Counted from the first letter of the stretch, positions 1 to 10,174 are shown. The stretch is DNA of 64,000 nucleotides from Bathymodiolus thermophilus thioautotrophic gill symbiont (GCF_003711265.1 NZ_CP024634.1:310001-374000), one strand, 5' to 3'. Numbers and translations: made by a program. Notes: a model not told the origin generated them from the letters alone.

Positions 1-1
1 T

Positions 2-196
2 CTAATATTGCACTTAAAGGGGCTGAACGCAATATTAAAAGTTGTTGCAGGAGATGATCATATTGAAATAATTTTATCTATTGATGCCAGTCAATGTATT
101 GTTGTTATGGAGAGAATGGCTCAAGCCATTAGGCAAGAAGATCAAAAGGAAATAGAAAGCCTTATGTTGGAATTAAAAAAACATGCAAAGTATTAA
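2..196 (+). CDS. 3' end of a gene entering from the left edge, function unknown
   Basis: The frame is open from the first bases of the window and stops at 196, so only the last 64 residues are visible and the true start lies outside. The fragment has a hydrophobic strand (ILSIDASQCIVV) followed by a charged helix rich in Glu and Lys, ending LMLELKKHAKY. A downstream TTG at 8 could start it, but the continuous open frame argues for a truncated gene. I recognise no family. It is followed at 48 bp by another small plus-strand gene, so the two may be co-transcribed. Confidence 0.45.
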   Translation, partial: LILHLKGLNAILKVVAGDDHIEIILSIDASQCIVVMERMAQAIRQEDQKEIESLMLELKKHAKY

Positions 197-244
197 AAAA
201 AAATATATAATAACACTAAAATAGGAAAAAAAGGAGAGCATAAA

Positions 245-364
245 ATGACAAACAATGATAAGCAAAAGTTAATCAAAGAGGCGTATGAAATTTTAGATAA
301 AATTGAATTACATTTTGATTTTATTTTTGAAAAAATCCAAGAAAATAGAAAAAAAGTTGCCTAA
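245..364 (+). CDS. Small 39-aa charged protein, function unknown
   Basis: The short ORF starts MTNNDKQKL and ends ENRKKVA. A good Shine-Dalgarno (AAAGGAG) lies 8 bp before the ATG, and a bidirectional intrinsic terminator begins 24 bp after the stop, which together make real expression plausible. The peptide is predicted to be a single amphipathic helix rich in Lys, Glu and Ile, with no signal peptide or membrane segment. I do not recognise it. The placement behind the truncated gene at the left edge suggests the end of an operon. Confidence 0.45.
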   Translation: MTNNDKQKLIKEAYEILDKIELHFDFIFEKIQENRKKVA

Positions 365-387
365 TATTAGGCTAAAATTTTTCAATT

Positions 388-415
388 AAAAAAGCCACTT
401 TGAAGTGGCTTTTTT
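388..415. terminator. Bidirectional intrinsic terminator
   Basis: The stem AAAAAGCCACT / AGTGGCTTTTT with a 4-nt loop is A-flanked and T-flanked. It lies between the convergent small gene ending at 364 and acnB ending at 422, and would terminate both strands. Confidence 0.8.
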
Positions 416-421
416 ATTGCC

Positions 422-2980
422 TTATTTTTCTAGAATTGTATCAAGTGCAATGCACCCAACAGCATCTTGATACTCAGATATTTGGTCAAAGTTAAGATAT
501 TGATAAATATTGTCTGACATTGGTTTGATGGTTTGCATTTCTGTTTGATATTCTTCTGGCGTTGGGATTCGTCCGAGTTTTGCGGCAATGGCTGCGACTT
601 CGGCTGATGATAAATACACATCGGCACCATCACCTAGGCGGTTGGGGAAGTTGCGAGTTGAGGTGGAAACTACGGTGGCATTCTCTTTAACGCGTGCTTG
701 GTTGCCCATGCATAGGGAGCAACCTGGTGTTTCTGTGTGTTGGGTGATGGATTCAAACATTTGATAGATGCCTTCTGCTTTCAGTTGCGCTTCGTCCATG
801 CGAGTTGGTGGCGCAATCCAAAGTTCGGTGGATAGGTTTGATTGGTTTTTTAACAGTTGTGCAGCGGCTCTAAAGTGTCCAATATTGGTCATACATGAGC
901 CAATGAAGACTTCGTCAATTTTTGTGTTAGCCACTTCTGATAATAGTTTTACATCATCTGGATCGTTTGGACAGGCGAGAATTGGCTCTTTGATTTCATT
1001 GAGGTTGATTTCAATGGTGGCAGCGTATTCGCAATTGGAGTCTGCTGTTAATAATTCAGGTGTATCTAGCCATTTTTGCATCGCTTGAATGCGGCGTGCG
1101 ATGGTTTTTTTGTCCTCATAGCCCATTTCTATCATGGATGCTAGCAAGGCAATATTTGATTGTAAGTATTCTGCTACAGGTTCTTTGTTGAGTTTGATGG
1201 TGCAACCGTTGGCACTACGCTCTGCTGAGGCATCGGTTAATTCAAAGGCTTGTTCAATTTTTAAATCCCCTAGGCCTTCAATTTCTAAAATTCGCCCTGA
1301 AAAAATATTTTTCTTATTGGATTTTTCAACGGTTAACAGGTCTTGCTGAATGGCAACATAGGGAATGGCATTAACCAAATCTCGTAGCGTAATTCCGGGT
1401 TGCATTTCCCCGCTAAAACGCACCAAAACGGATTCTGGCATGTCTAATGGTAATACGCCAATAGATGCGCCAAATGCCACCAAGCCAGATCCTGCTGGAA
1501 AACTGATACCAACTGGGAAACGCGTATGCGAATCGCCACCTGTGCCTACCGTGTCAGGCAGCAACATACGATTCAACCATGAGTGAATAATACCATCCCC
1601 CGGTTTGAGTGATACGCCACCACGAGATTGCATAAAATCAGGCAGCGAATGTTGCAGTTCTAAATCAACAGGTTTGGGGTAAGCAGCTGTGTGGCAAAAA
1701 CTTTGCATGACCAAATCAGCTGAAAAACCTAAGCATGCCAATTCCTTGAGTTCATCACGGGTCATTGCACCTGTGGTGTCTTGTGAACCAACAGTCGTCA
1801 TACGAGGCTCGCAATAAGTACCGGGTGCAATGCCTGCAACGCCACAGGCTTTACCAACAATTTTTTGCGCCAAAGTGTAACCTGCACCATTATTGTTTGT
1901 ATCTTGTGGGCGTAAAAATATATCACTGATGTCCAAGTTTAAATCTTGGCGTGTTTTGTCGCTCAATCCTCGTCCAATAATCAGCGGAATGCGTCCTCCT
2001 GCACGGATTTCATCTGGTATGGTGGTGGGTGAGAGTTTAAATGAAGAAAGCGTTTTACCGTTAGCATCGGTGATTTTTCCTGCATAAGGATGGATGGTGA
2101 TTTCATCCCCCATTTGCATTTTAGACACATCACATTCAATGGGCAATGCCCCTGAATCTTGTGCGGTATTAAAGAAAATTGGTGCAATATTGCCCCCTAG
2201 CACTACACCGCCACCGCGTTTATTTGGCACAAAGTTAATGTTGTTGCCCATGTGCCATAAAACAGAGTTAATGGCAGATTTGCGTGAAGAACCAGTGCCA
2301 ACCACATCGCCAACAAAGGCGAGTGGCAATCCTTTTTCTTTAAGTTGTGCAATGGTTTCTAGGGGGGCATCCATCTTCTTAATCAGCATTGATTGTGCAT
2401 GCAGTGGAATATCGGGGCGTGACCAAGCCTCAGTGGCGGGCGATAAGTCATCGGTATTGATTTCACCTTCAACACGAAAAACTGTGAGTTTAATGGTTTC
2501 GGGTAGTGCTTTTTTGCTGGTAAACCAATCGGCATTTGCCCAAGCATCAACCACTTGTTTGGCAAAGGTATTGGTGGCTGATTTTTCTACAATGGTTTGA
2601 TAGGCTTCGTAAATAAGGAGTGTTTTTGATAAAGCATCACAGGCTGTTTGTGCAGTTGCAGCAACATCCAGTAACTCAATGAGTGGGGTAATATTGTAGC
2701 CACCCATCATTGTGCCTAACAAGAAAGTCGCTTGTTGTTGGTTAATGGCATGGCAAGTTTGCTCGCCTTTGGCAACGCTTGTTAAAAAACTGGCTTTAAC
2801 ATAAGCGGCTTCGTCCACGCCGGGTGGCACACGATGGGTAAGTAAATCTAGATAAAAAGCCTCATCGTTGCCATTAATTAAGTTTTTAACAACAGAGTTT
2901 GTTTGCTCTGCATTTAATACTAAAGGTGGTAAATTGTCTTTGGCTCGCTCGTCAATATGCGCTAGATAGGCTGTTTTCAT
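422..2980 (-). CDS. acnB: Aconitate hydratase B
   Basis: The 852-aa product is the bifunctional aconitase B of the TCA cycle (citrate to isocitrate through cis-aconitate; 2-methyl-cis-aconitate hydration in family members). The usual length is about 865 aa. The N-terminal HEAT-like helical region starts [20 protein letters not shown], then the swivelling domain precedes the catalytic core, the domain order peculiar to AcnB. The three Fe-S ligand cysteines are visible as GSCMTNIGH and GCSLCMGN near the C-terminus. Convergent with a small gene across a shared terminator and divergent from purB. AcnB homologues are known to bind RNA when the cluster is lost; nothing here tests that. Confidence 0.97.
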   Translation of the reverse strand: MKTAYLAHIDERAKDNLPPLVLNAEQTNSVVKNLINGNDEAFYLDLLTHRVPPGVDEAAYVKASFLTSVAKGEQTCHAINQQQATFLLGTMMGGYNITPLIELLDVAATAQTACDALSKTLLIYEAYQTIVEKSATNTFAKQVVDAWANADWFTSKKALPETIKLTVFRVEGEINTDDLSPATEAWSRPDIPLHAQSMLIKKMDAPLETIAQLKEKGLPLAFVGDVVGTGSSRKSAINSVLWHMGNNINFVPNKRGGGVVLGGNIAPIFFNTAQDSGALPIECDVSKMQMGDEITIHPYAGKITDANGKTLSSFKLSPTTIPDEIRAGGRIPLIIGRGLSDKTRQDLNLDISDIFLRPQDTNNNGAGYTLAQKIVGKACGVAGIAPGTYCEPRMTTVGSQDTTGAMTRDELKELACLGFSADLVMQSFCHTAAYPKPVDLELQHSLPDFMQSRGGVSLKPGDGIIHSWLNRMLLPDTVGTGGDSHTRFPVGISFPAGSGLVAFGASIGVLPLDMPESVLVRFSGEMQPGITLRDLVNAIPYVAIQQDLLTVEKSNKKNIFSGRILEIEGLGDLKIEQAFELTDASAERSANGCTIKLNKEPVAEYLQSNIALLASMIEMGYEDKKTIARRIQAMQKWLDTPELLTADSNCEYAATIEINLNEIKEPILACPNDPDDVKLLSEVANTKIDEVFIGSCMTNIGHFRAAAQLLKNQSNLSTELWIAPPTRMDEAQLKAEGIYQMFESITQHTETPGCSLCMGNQARVKENATVVSTSTRNFPNRLGDGADVYLSSAEVAAIAAKLGRIPTPEEYQTEMQTIKPMSDNIYQYLNFDQISEYQDAVGCIALDTILEK

Positions 2981-2995
2981 CTGCTTGATTAAGGA

Positions 2996-3039
2996 ATAAT
3001 ATAAAGCGTATAATTATACGCCAAGGCGTCAATATGACG
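2996..3039 (-). promoter_or_regulatory. Putative acnB promoter with palindromic operator
   Basis: On the minus strand TTGGCG (3019-3024) and TATTAT (2996-3001) are separated by 17 bp. A perfect 16-bp palindrome GCGTATAATTATACGC (3006-3021) fills the spacer. A second inverted repeat CGTCA-ATA-TGACG (3027-3039) lies just upstream. Position and symmetry suggest a regulator site, but I cannot name the regulator. Confidence 0.5.
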
Positions 3040-3133
3040 GATAAATTATGATAGAAAAATCTATCCAAGTTAATGAAGATTAAACTCAAAAAATTGTATC
3101 CAATAGCCACGGTGCAGTTAGAATAATTAATAA

Positions 3134-4528
<1,395 letters not shown>

Positions 4529-4536
4529 TGTTGCGT

Positions 4537-4562
4537 CTTATGCCAATTTTGGCGTAAGTTTT
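4537..4562 (+). terminator. Hairpin between purB and rpsP
   Basis: The 8-bp stem CTTATGCC / GGCGTAAG (one G-T pair), loop AATTTT, is followed by TTTT. It is either a weak terminator for purB or a leader attenuator for rpsP; a TATAAT at 4524-4529 just before it could be the rpsP -10 element. Confidence 0.5.
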
Positions 4563-4585
4563 ATAAAAAAAGGAGCAAAAAACCC

Positions 4586-5062
4586 ATGGTTAAAATTAGA
4601 TTAGCTAGAGGTGGAGCCAAGAAAAAACCTTTTTATTCAATTGTAGCAACAGACTCTAGAAAGCGTAGAGACAGTGCCTACATTGAGCGACTTGGATATT
4701 TTAATCCAGTGGCTCGTGGACAAGAAGTTAGGCTTACCATCGAAGAAGATAGATTGGCATACTGGATTTCAAAAGGTGCGCAAACCTCTGATCGTGTTAA
4801 GCAACTTGTTAAAGAATTTAGAGACCCTGCAATTCGTGAAAAGCGTGTTGCAGCACAGCAGGCACATGCAGAAGCAGTGGCAACTAGATTAGCAGCAGAA
4901 GCAAAAGCAAAGGCAGACGAAGAAGCGGCAGCAGAAGCCGAAGCTAAAGCGGCAGCAGAGGCTGAGGCCAAAGAAGCGGCAGCAGCAGAGGCGGCAGCGG
5001 CAGCAGAAGCAACCACTGACGACGAAACGCCAGCAACAGAAGAGGAAAAACCTGCTGAGTAA
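4586..5062 (+). CDS. rpsP: 30S ribosomal protein S16 with a long Ala/Glu/Lys tail
   Basis: The start [20 protein letters not shown] is diagnostic for S16, a small-subunit assembly protein of the 16S 5' domain. The SD AAGGAG lies 10 bp upstream. The conserved part ends near residue 85, which is the whole length of E. coli S16 (82 aa). Here another ~73 residues follow, made almost only of Ala, Glu, Lys and a final acidic stretch ([16 protein letters not shown]). The tail reads as a low-complexity extension, predicted helical then disordered. The frame is intact and rimM follows directly, as in most gammaproteobacteria. Confidence 0.96.
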   Translation: MVKIRLARGGAKKKPFYSIVATDSRKRRDSAYIERLGYFNPVARGQEVRLTIEEDRLAYWISKGAQTSDRVKQLVKEFRDPAIREKRVAAQQAHAEAVATRLAAEAKAKADEEAAAEAEAKAAAEAEAKEAAAAEAAAAAEATTDDETPATEEEKPAE

Positions 5063-5096
5063 TTCAACAGACATTTGCTCAAATTCAAAAAGGCTA

Positions 5097-5588
5097 TTGG
5101 TTGGCACAATCAATGGTCTTTTTGGCGTTCAGGGTTGGGTGAAAATTTTTTCTTATACACACCCAAGAAAAAATATCTTATCCTATCAGCCATGGCACAT
5201 TGACACGGATGGACATTGGCAAACTTTAGAGATTGTTACTGGTCGCGTACAATCTAAAACCATTGTGGCGCAAATTGAAAATATTAACGATAGAGATCAA
5301 GCGCGCAAATTAATTGGCACTGATATTTATATTGAAAAATCTCAATTACCAAAACTCAAAAAAGACGAGTATTATTGGGAAGAATTGATTGGTCTAGAAG
5401 TTATCAATAAAGAGTTAGTCGCGCTTGGCAAAGTTAGTAATTTGGTCAGCACAGGCGCAAATAGTGTATTGATTGTGCAAGATAAAAAGAGTAAAAAAGA
5501 GCATTGGGTGCCTTATATCAAACCCTCGCTAATTAAAGTAGATCTTGATAAGCGACAAATTTTAGTAGACTGGGATGAAAATTTTTAA
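5097..5588 (+). CDS. rimM: Ribosome maturation factor RimM
   Basis: RimM binds S19 and matures the 30S head. The N-terminal RimM barrel shows VGTINGLFGVQGWVKIFSYT and YQPW. The C-terminal PRC-barrel shows YYWEELIGLEV and HWVPYIKPSLIKVDL. The length (about 163 aa) is slightly short of the E. coli protein (182). The start is uncertain: TTG at 5097 has no well-placed ribosome site (AAAAAGG lies only 3 bp away), and the frame stays open upstream through NSKRLL into the end of rpsP, so a non-ATG start a few codons earlier is possible. The trmD and rplS genes that normally follow are absent. Confidence 0.93.
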   Translation: MVGTINGLFGVQGWVKIFSYTHPRKNILSYQPWHIDTDGHWQTLEIVTGRVQSKTIVAQIENINDRDQARKLIGTDIYIEKSQLPKLKKDEYYWEELIGLEVINKELVALGKVSNLVSTGANSVLIVQDKKSKKEHWVPYIKPSLIKVDLDKRQILVDWDENF

Positions 5589-5720
5589 TGGTTAAAATCA
5601 CGATTTAACAGCCAGGTTAATCAATATGAACAACTTGGTAAACCAGCAAAACTTCTGTTGGCTATTCTCATAGTTTGTGTAATGCTCTCTAGGTATAATC
5701 TCTACTTTATATTTAAATAA
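5589..5720 (+). pseudogene. Possible remnant of a small membrane protein behind rimM
   Basis: Directly after the rimM stop, in the same frame, 43 codons read WLKSRFNSQVNQYEQLGK followed by a hydrophobic segment LLLAILIVCVML and a stop at 5718-5720. There is no start codon in frame, although an ATG one frame off at 5587 would join it with a 1-base shift. The composition looks like the N-terminus of a single-pass membrane protein. It may be a broken gene left where trmD-rplS used to be, or chance. Confidence 0.25.
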
Positions 5721-5731
5721 GAGTAAAAAAA

Positions 5732-6001
5732 ATGACAAAAAATGAAGAAAATAATTTACAAGCAATGGAGATTGCTGATGAAATTTATGCAGATGGCGTG
5801 TTAAGCGTTGGCATTCGTCAAAATATTGCTAAGATTGATTTTTATCAGGCTTTTCCAGTGGCTGATGAAAATAATACCAATGAGCAAAGAGAGTTGCGCA
5901 AGGCTTCTCGCCGTATAGTCTTGCCAGTAACTGGCTTGATTGAACTTCATGATATCTTAAGTAATATTATGGAAAAAATAAAGAATAACGCTGAAAAGTA
6001 G
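5732..6001 (+). CDS. 89-aa protein resembling DUF3467 proteins
   Basis: The product runs MTKNEENNLQAMEIADEIYA to MEKIKNNAEK. Its core ADGVLSVGIRQNIAKIDFYQ followed by RRIVLPVTGLIELHDILSNI has the strand-strand-helix rhythm of DUF3467 family proteins (a short beta region, an R-x-hydrophobic-P segment and a terminal helix), so I offer that as a weak match only. No signal peptide or membrane segment. A TATAAT at 5694-5699 lies 33 bp before the ATG and an AAGAG ribosome site is close, so it probably has its own promoter. Function unknown. Confidence 0.6.
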   Translation: MTKNEENNLQAMEIADEIYADGVLSVGIRQNIAKIDFYQAFPVADENNTNEQRELRKASRRIVLPVTGLIELHDILSNIMEKIKNNAEK

Positions 6002-6079
6002 TTGTGTGTGAAATTGCCTTATTTAATCTAGAATTAATATTGTTTCTAAACTAAATAATCTGGCATTTTCCTTTGTTTC

Positions 6080-6240
6080 GAGACCTTTGCATAAATATAA
6101 ATAATCATCAAGAATCTACTTTTCACCCACTTGGTAATTTTTTAAACTCAGCCTTAGCCCTGCTAGGACAAGGTTTAAGAAAATCACCCATTGGGTAAAA
6201 ATTGAATTTTGCTAATCATCCATATTTATGCAAAGGTCTC
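6080..6240 (+). repeat. Family A palindromic element (MITE-like), full copy
   Basis: The 161-bp copy has inverted ends GAGACCTTTGCATAAATAT / ATATTTATGCAAAGGTCTC and an inner palindrome around CAGCCTTAGCCCTGCTAGG. It carries no ORF. It lies inside a degraded family B element: AATCTGGCA at 6058 and CCAAGTATTAAGC after 6243 are the interrupted halves. Confidence 0.9.
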
Positions 6241-6258
6241 GCTCCAAGTATTAAGCAT

Positions 6259-6297
6259 AAAAAAACCTATGTTACCAATAAGTAACATAGGTTTTTT
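6259..6297. terminator. Strong intrinsic hairpin
   Basis: The stem AAAAACCTATGTTAC / GTAACATAGGTTTTT has a 6-nt loop and A/T tracts on both sides. It can end transcription from the 5732 gene, and from the carbonic anhydrase gene on the other strand. Confidence 0.75.
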
Positions 6298-6359
6298 TGT
6301 GCTTAATGTCTGAATGATTAGGCCATGCTATTTATATTAATTTAGCAGACCAATAAATA

Positions 6360-6448
6360 ATGCCATTTTCAAGTAAACAATATTTTTATTGCCAATATTT
6401 GGGCGATTATAAGCACCATATTGTTTCTTTTATGTTTGAAAATGGTAA
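6360..6448 (+). repeat. Family B palindromic element, diverged copy
   Basis: It starts ATGCCATTTTCAAGTAAACA and ends GTTTGAAAATGGTA; the inner core GCCAATATTTGGGCGATTATAAGC matches the TACTTGGGTGATTATAAGC core of other copies. It is non-coding. Confidence 0.75.
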
Positions 6449-6505
6449 AAGGATGAGTCTATCTGCTCAGGGAGCGGGCTTGTAACTGTTCTTTCTTCCC
6501 CTAGG

Positions 6506-6549
6506 AAAACAAAAATTGAATTTTACTAACCATATTTATACAAAAATCT
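6506..6549 (+). repeat. Right-end fragment of a family A element
   Basis: AAAAATTGAATTTTACTAAC-CATATTTATACAAAAATCT is the decayed right end of family A. It sits just beyond the stop of the carbonic anhydrase gene. Confidence 0.65.
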
Positions 6550-6553
6550 GGTG

Positions 6554-7207
6554 CTAAATATCGTTATTGCGGGAGACGATTCTATCAGCTTCGTCAATGT
6601 TGTCAACTGTTATATTTAGATTGTGCAGGCGACCGTCTTTGATGTCATAAATAAAGCCGTGAATTGCGAGCGCTTGACCTGATTTCCATGCTTTTCTAAT
6701 GGCAGGTATGTGGCAAATATTGCGCACTTGCTCAATAACATTGATTTCACACAACTGGTCAATTCTATCTGTCATTGACAATTTATTTAATTCATTTTTA
6801 GAGCGCTGGTAATATTTTCGAATAGGACGAATCCAGTGGTCAATTAAATCTGGATTGCTTTCATTCATTGCCGCTTGAACGCCACCACATCCATAATGTC
6901 CGTTGATGATAATATGTTTCACCTTTAAAACTTCCACTGCATATTGAATAACTGATAAGACATTCATATCGCTGGAGTTAACCAAATTGGCAATATTTCG
7001 ATGTACAAAAATGGTGCCGGGATCCATTTTGACCAATTCATTGGCTGGCACACGGCTATCAGAGCAACCAATCCACAAATATTCAGGCGTTTGTTGATTG
7101 CTTAAGTTGGAAAAAAACTCAGGCGTTTTGCGATTAATTTTATCAACCCACGCTAAATTATTGGTAAAAAGTTGTTCAATATCTTGATTGTAATGCTGAT
7201 TACACAT
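6554..7207 (-). CDS. can: Beta-class carbonic anhydrase
   Basis: The 217-aa zinc enzyme interconverts CO2 and bicarbonate. The zinc and catalytic ligands are visible: CSDSRVPANELV (Cys, and the Asp-Arg dyad) and the HYGCGG motif with the second ligand set. FVHRNIANLV is the conserved dimer segment. Length and motifs fit the bacterial Can type. No signal peptide, so it is cytoplasmic. It is divergent from an SLC13 anion permease across an 83-bp gap. In an autotroph it would feed inorganic carbon to fixation; no carbon-fixation gene is visible here, so that role is inference. Confidence 0.95.
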   Translation of the reverse strand: MCNQHYNQDIEQLFTNNLAWVDKINRKTPEFFSNLSNQQTPEYLWIGCSDSRVPANELVKMDPGTIFVHRNIANLVNSSDMNVLSVIQYAVEVLKVKHIIINGHYGCGGVQAAMNESNPDLIDHWIRPIRKYYQRSKNELNKLSMTDRIDQLCEINVIEQVRNICHIPAIRKAWKSGQALAIHGFIYDIKDGRLHNLNITVDNIDEADRIVSRNNDI

Positions 7208-7222
7208 TTATCCCTCTTTGCT

Positions 7223-7252
7223 TTGGAATTCATATTAGAAACACATTATAAT
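7223..7252 (+). promoter_or_regulatory. Putative promoter of the SLC13 permease gene
   Basis: TTGGAA (7223-7228), an 18-bp spacer and TATAAT (7247-7252) lie 38 bp before the ATG at 7291. A second TATAAT occurs at 7268-7273 without a clear -35. Confidence 0.45.
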
Positions 7253-7290
7253 ATAGTCCCATTATCCTATAATCAAATATTCCATTGCCT

Positions 7291-9231
7291 ATGTTAAATA
7301 AAAAGATTGTTGCGGCTCTCGTATTTTCAACCTTTGCTTTATGGTTATCCACAGTTGCCCCCTCAACCCCAATTGCTTGGATGTTGAGTATTTTACTTTT
7401 AACTATTTATTTATTTGCCTTTGAAGTGGTAGAAGTGGATGAGGCGGCAATCACAGTTATGGTGATTTTAGGCTTGACTTCATTACCTTTTGTGCATTCA
7501 TTGATGGGGCTTGAGGGTGGCTTGGTTGATAGTGAAAAATTATTCACAGGCTTTTCCTCAAATGCGGTAATGTCAATTATTGCTGTTATGATTATTGGTG
7601 CTGGGTTAGACAAAACTGGGTTAATGTCAAAAGTAGCAGCCTTTATTTTAAAAGTGGGCGGTCGCTCAGAAACACGCATCATTCCAATCGTCTCGTCAGC
7701 AGTGGGTTTTATTTCCTCATTTATGCAAAATGTTGGTGCAGCAGCGTTGTTTATTCCTGTTGTTAATCGTATTTCAACGCGTTCAGGCGTGCCTATGTCA
7801 AGGTTGTTAATGCCGATGGGTTTTACTGCGATTTTAGGTGGCACAATGACAATGGTTGGCTCCAGTCCGTTGATTTTGTTGAATGATTTAATCCTAACCA
7901 CTAATCAAGGACTTTCAGTAGAAAATCAAATGCACACTTGGGGCTTGTTTTCAGTAACGCCCATTGGTATTGCTTTGGTGTTAACGGGTATTGCTTACTT
8001 TGTTATTGCAGGTAAATTCGTGTTACCGGCTGCCAAAAAGAAAAAAGAAGGCACTTCTGTCATTAATCACATCAAAGAAGTTTATGACATTGATTACGAT
8101 TTGTTTGAAGTGAATGTGCCTACCAATAGTAATTTGGTTGGCATGACACTTGACCAAGTGGAAACCATTTATAAGGTACGAGTAATTGCAGTTCGTGATA
8201 TAGAAAACCACGATTTGATTGGACATGGGTCAGTGGAAAGAAGCACCGAAATTCAAGCAGAAATGACATTAGGGCTTTTAACTTCAATAGAAAGTTTAGA
8301 AAGTTTTGTTGAAGGTTTTGGGCTAAAACTGTCAAATAAGATTGAAAAATTTTCAGATATCTTGTCCACTCAAAACTGTGGCACTGCCGAAGTTGTTATT
8401 CCACCAAATTCTTCTTTGATTGGCAAAACTGCACGCGATGTTTGGCTTAGAAAAACCTATGGCTTGGCAATGGTTGCCTTGCACCGTGGTGGCGAAACCA
8501 TGAAAGAGGGCGAAGGCATCCGTGATGTTGCTTTCCAGGCAGGCGATACGCTAGTTGCCTATGTTTGTTGGGATGATTTGGATCGTCTAAGAGACAATTC
8601 AGATTTTATTGCTATTACCAATGATTATCCGCAACAAGAAGAAACCCGTCCAGAAAAAGTTAAATGGGCAGGTTTGTTCTTCGGTTTGGCGTTATTTTTA
8701 GTATTATTTACTGATATTAGACTTTCTATTGCCTTGTTAACTGGTGCATTGGGTATGATTTTAACCAAAGTTTTGAATATTGAAGAGGCGTATCGAGCCG
8801 TGTCATGGAAGACTGTATTTTTACTTGCCAGTTTGATTCCATTAGGGCTTGCCGTGTCTAAAACAGGCACCGCTTTATGGATTGCACAAGAAACAGTTGC
8901 CGTAGTTGGTGATATGGCACCATGGGTTATTTTGACCGCTATTGCCGTGTTAGCCACTTTTTTTACTTTGGTTATGTCGAATGTAGGTGCAACCATTTTG
9001 TTGGTGCCAATTGCAGTCAATATTGCTATTCAAGTGGGCGCAGACCCAGCAATATATGCATTAACTGTAGCGATTGCAACTTCAAATTCATTCCTTATTC
9101 CTACCCACCAAGTGAACGCCCTGATTATGGGGCCAGGAGGCTATAAAGTTGTTGACTTTATTAAAGCGGGTGGCATTATGACAATTTTATTCCTTGTGGT
9201 AATGATGACCATGATGAATATTGTTTTTTAA
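7291..9231 (+). CDS. SLC13/DASS-family anion permease with two RCK_C (TrkA-C) domains
   Basis: The 646-aa inner-membrane protein has an N-terminal group of about five to six membrane segments, a cytoplasmic middle part (roughly 210-430) with two TrkA-C-like domains (EVNVPTNSNLVGMTLDQV; AEVVIPPNSSLIGKTARDVW), then a C-terminal membrane half. The paired SNVGATILLVPIAVNIAIQ and NVGAAALFIPVVNRIS segments are the twin SNT-type motifs of sodium-coupled sulfate/dicarboxylate carriers. I chose the ATG at 7291 over the TTG at 7285. The substrate cannot be read from sequence: sulfate, thiosulfate or dicarboxylates are possible. It is divergent from the carbonic anhydrase gene and convergent with truA. 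Confidence 0.9.
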   Translation: MLNKKIVAALVFSTFALWLSTVAPSTPIAWMLSILLLTIYLFAFEVVEVDEAAITVMVILGLTSLPFVHSLMGLEGGLVDSEKLFTGFSSNAVMSIIAVMIIGAGLDKTGLMSKVAAFILKVGGRSETRIIPIVSSAVGFISSFMQNVGAAALFIPVVNRISTRSGVPMSRLLMPMGFTAILGGTMTMVGSSPLILLNDLILTTNQGLSVENQMHTWGLFSVTPIGIALVLTGIAYFVIAGKFVLPAAKKKKEGTSVINHIKEVYDIDYDLFEVNVPTNSNLVGMTLDQVETIYKVRVIAVRDIENHDLIGHGSVERSTEIQAEMTLGLLTSIESLESFVEGFGLKLSNKIEKFSDILSTQNCGTAEVVIPPNSSLIGKTARDVWLRKTYGLAMVALHRGGETMKEGEGIRDVAFQAGDTLVAYVCWDDLDRLRDNSDFIAITNDYPQQEETRPEKVKWAGLFFGLALFLVLFTDIRLSIALLTGALGMILTKVLNIEEAYRAVSWKTVFLLASLIPLGLAVSKTGTALWIAQETVAVVGDMAPWVILTAIAVLATFFTLVMSNVGATILLVPIAVNIAIQVGADPAIYALTVAIATSNSFLIPTHQVNALIMGPGGYKVVDFIKAGGIMTILFLVVMMTMMNIVF

Positions 9232-9269
9232 AGGTTTCTACTTGCAAAAGTAAAATGAATAGAGACTGT

Positions 9270-10013
9270 TTAAAGGTTTCTGTAAAAGGCTTTAATAAAA
9301 TATAAACCTTGAGGCTGCGCAGTTGCGCCTGCCTCTCTCCTGTCCTTGGAATCCAATACTTCTTGTATCCATTCCACAGGTCGTTCACCTTTGCCGATTT
9401 TTAGCAAAGTGCCGACAATATTACGCACCATGTGATGTAAAAAAGCGTTGGCTTTTATGTCTAACAAAATATCATCACCTTGTTTAGTGAGCGTTATAAA
9501 TTCAATCGTCTTAATGGGGGATTTCGCCTGACAAAGACTGCCACGAAACGCAGAAAAATCATGCTCACCCAGCAGACACTCGCCAGCCTCTTGCATCGCA
9601 TCTAAATTTAATGCCCTTGGCTCCCATAATGAGTGCTTGTCAATAATGGCAGAGCGAACCTTGGTATTGTGTATTTTGTAATGATATTGCCGTGCATAAG
9701 CATTAAAACGCGCATGAAAATCATCGTCAACACATTTTGCCCAAACAAAATTAACATCAGCCGGCAAATTAACATTACCACCAAATAACCACGCCTTATC
9801 CTCTCTATCCGCAGTCGTTTCAAAGTGAATAACCTGCTCAACCGCATGCACCCCCGCATCAGTCCTACCCGAGCAAAACACCCGCACAGGATGATCAGCA
9901 ACCTTTGATAACGCCTCCTCCACCACTTGTTGAACAGTGCGAATACCAGATTTTTGTAATTGCCATCCATGGAAATCACTGCCCATATATTCAACGCCTA
10001 ATGCTATTTTCAT
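9270..10013 (-). CDS. truA: tRNA pseudouridine(38-40) synthase TruA
   Basis: The 247-aa enzyme makes pseudouridine in the anticodon stem-loop. The catalytic aspartate is in CSGRTDAGVHA, and the substrate-binding segment FLHHMVRNIVGTLL is intact near the C-terminus. The start MKIALGVEYMGSDFHGWQLQ is the family's usual N-terminus. The length fits (E. coli 270). It is convergent with the SLC13 permease, with only 38 bp between the stops and no clear terminator there. A family B-like palindromic element lies immediately upstream. Confidence 0.97.
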   Translation of the reverse strand: MKIALGVEYMGSDFHGWQLQKSGIRTVQQVVEEALSKVADHPVRVFCSGRTDAGVHAVEQVIHFETTADREDKAWLFGGNVNLPADVNFVWAKCVDDDFHARFNAYARQYHYKIHNTKVRSAIIDKHSLWEPRALNLDAMQEAGECLLGEHDFSAFRGSLCQAKSPIKTIEFITLTKQGDDILLDIKANAFLHHMVRNIVGTLLKIGKGERPVEWIQEVLDSKDRREAGATAQPQGLYFIKAFYRNL

Positions 10014-10020
10014 TATAGTT

Positions 10021-10174
10021 ATACCATTTTCAATAAATAATTATATTAACTAAGTGCTTGCCTTTATGGAATTTTAAAAAAAACATAAGTCTTGTTGAAT
10101 AAGGTCAGATGTTTACCAGCAGAACTGTCGTGTGCAAAGACGAATGATTAACATAATTATTTTTTGAAAATGGC
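10021..10174. repeat. Family B-like element, long variant
   Basis: The ends ATACCATTTTCAATAAATAATTAT and ATAATTATTTTTTGAAAATGG are inverted repeats like family B, but the 100-bp interior differs from other copies. It fills most of the truA-dgkA gap. Confidence 0.55.

Noticed and set aside
2094-2600. 168-codon plus-strand frame opposite acnB
   Set aside because: It lies wholly within acnB, which is unmistakable; the peptide has no family features.
4678-5109. 143-codon minus-strand Ala/Ser-rich frame opposite rpsP
   Set aside because: It is the antisense of the GCA/GAA-rich tail; low complexity only.
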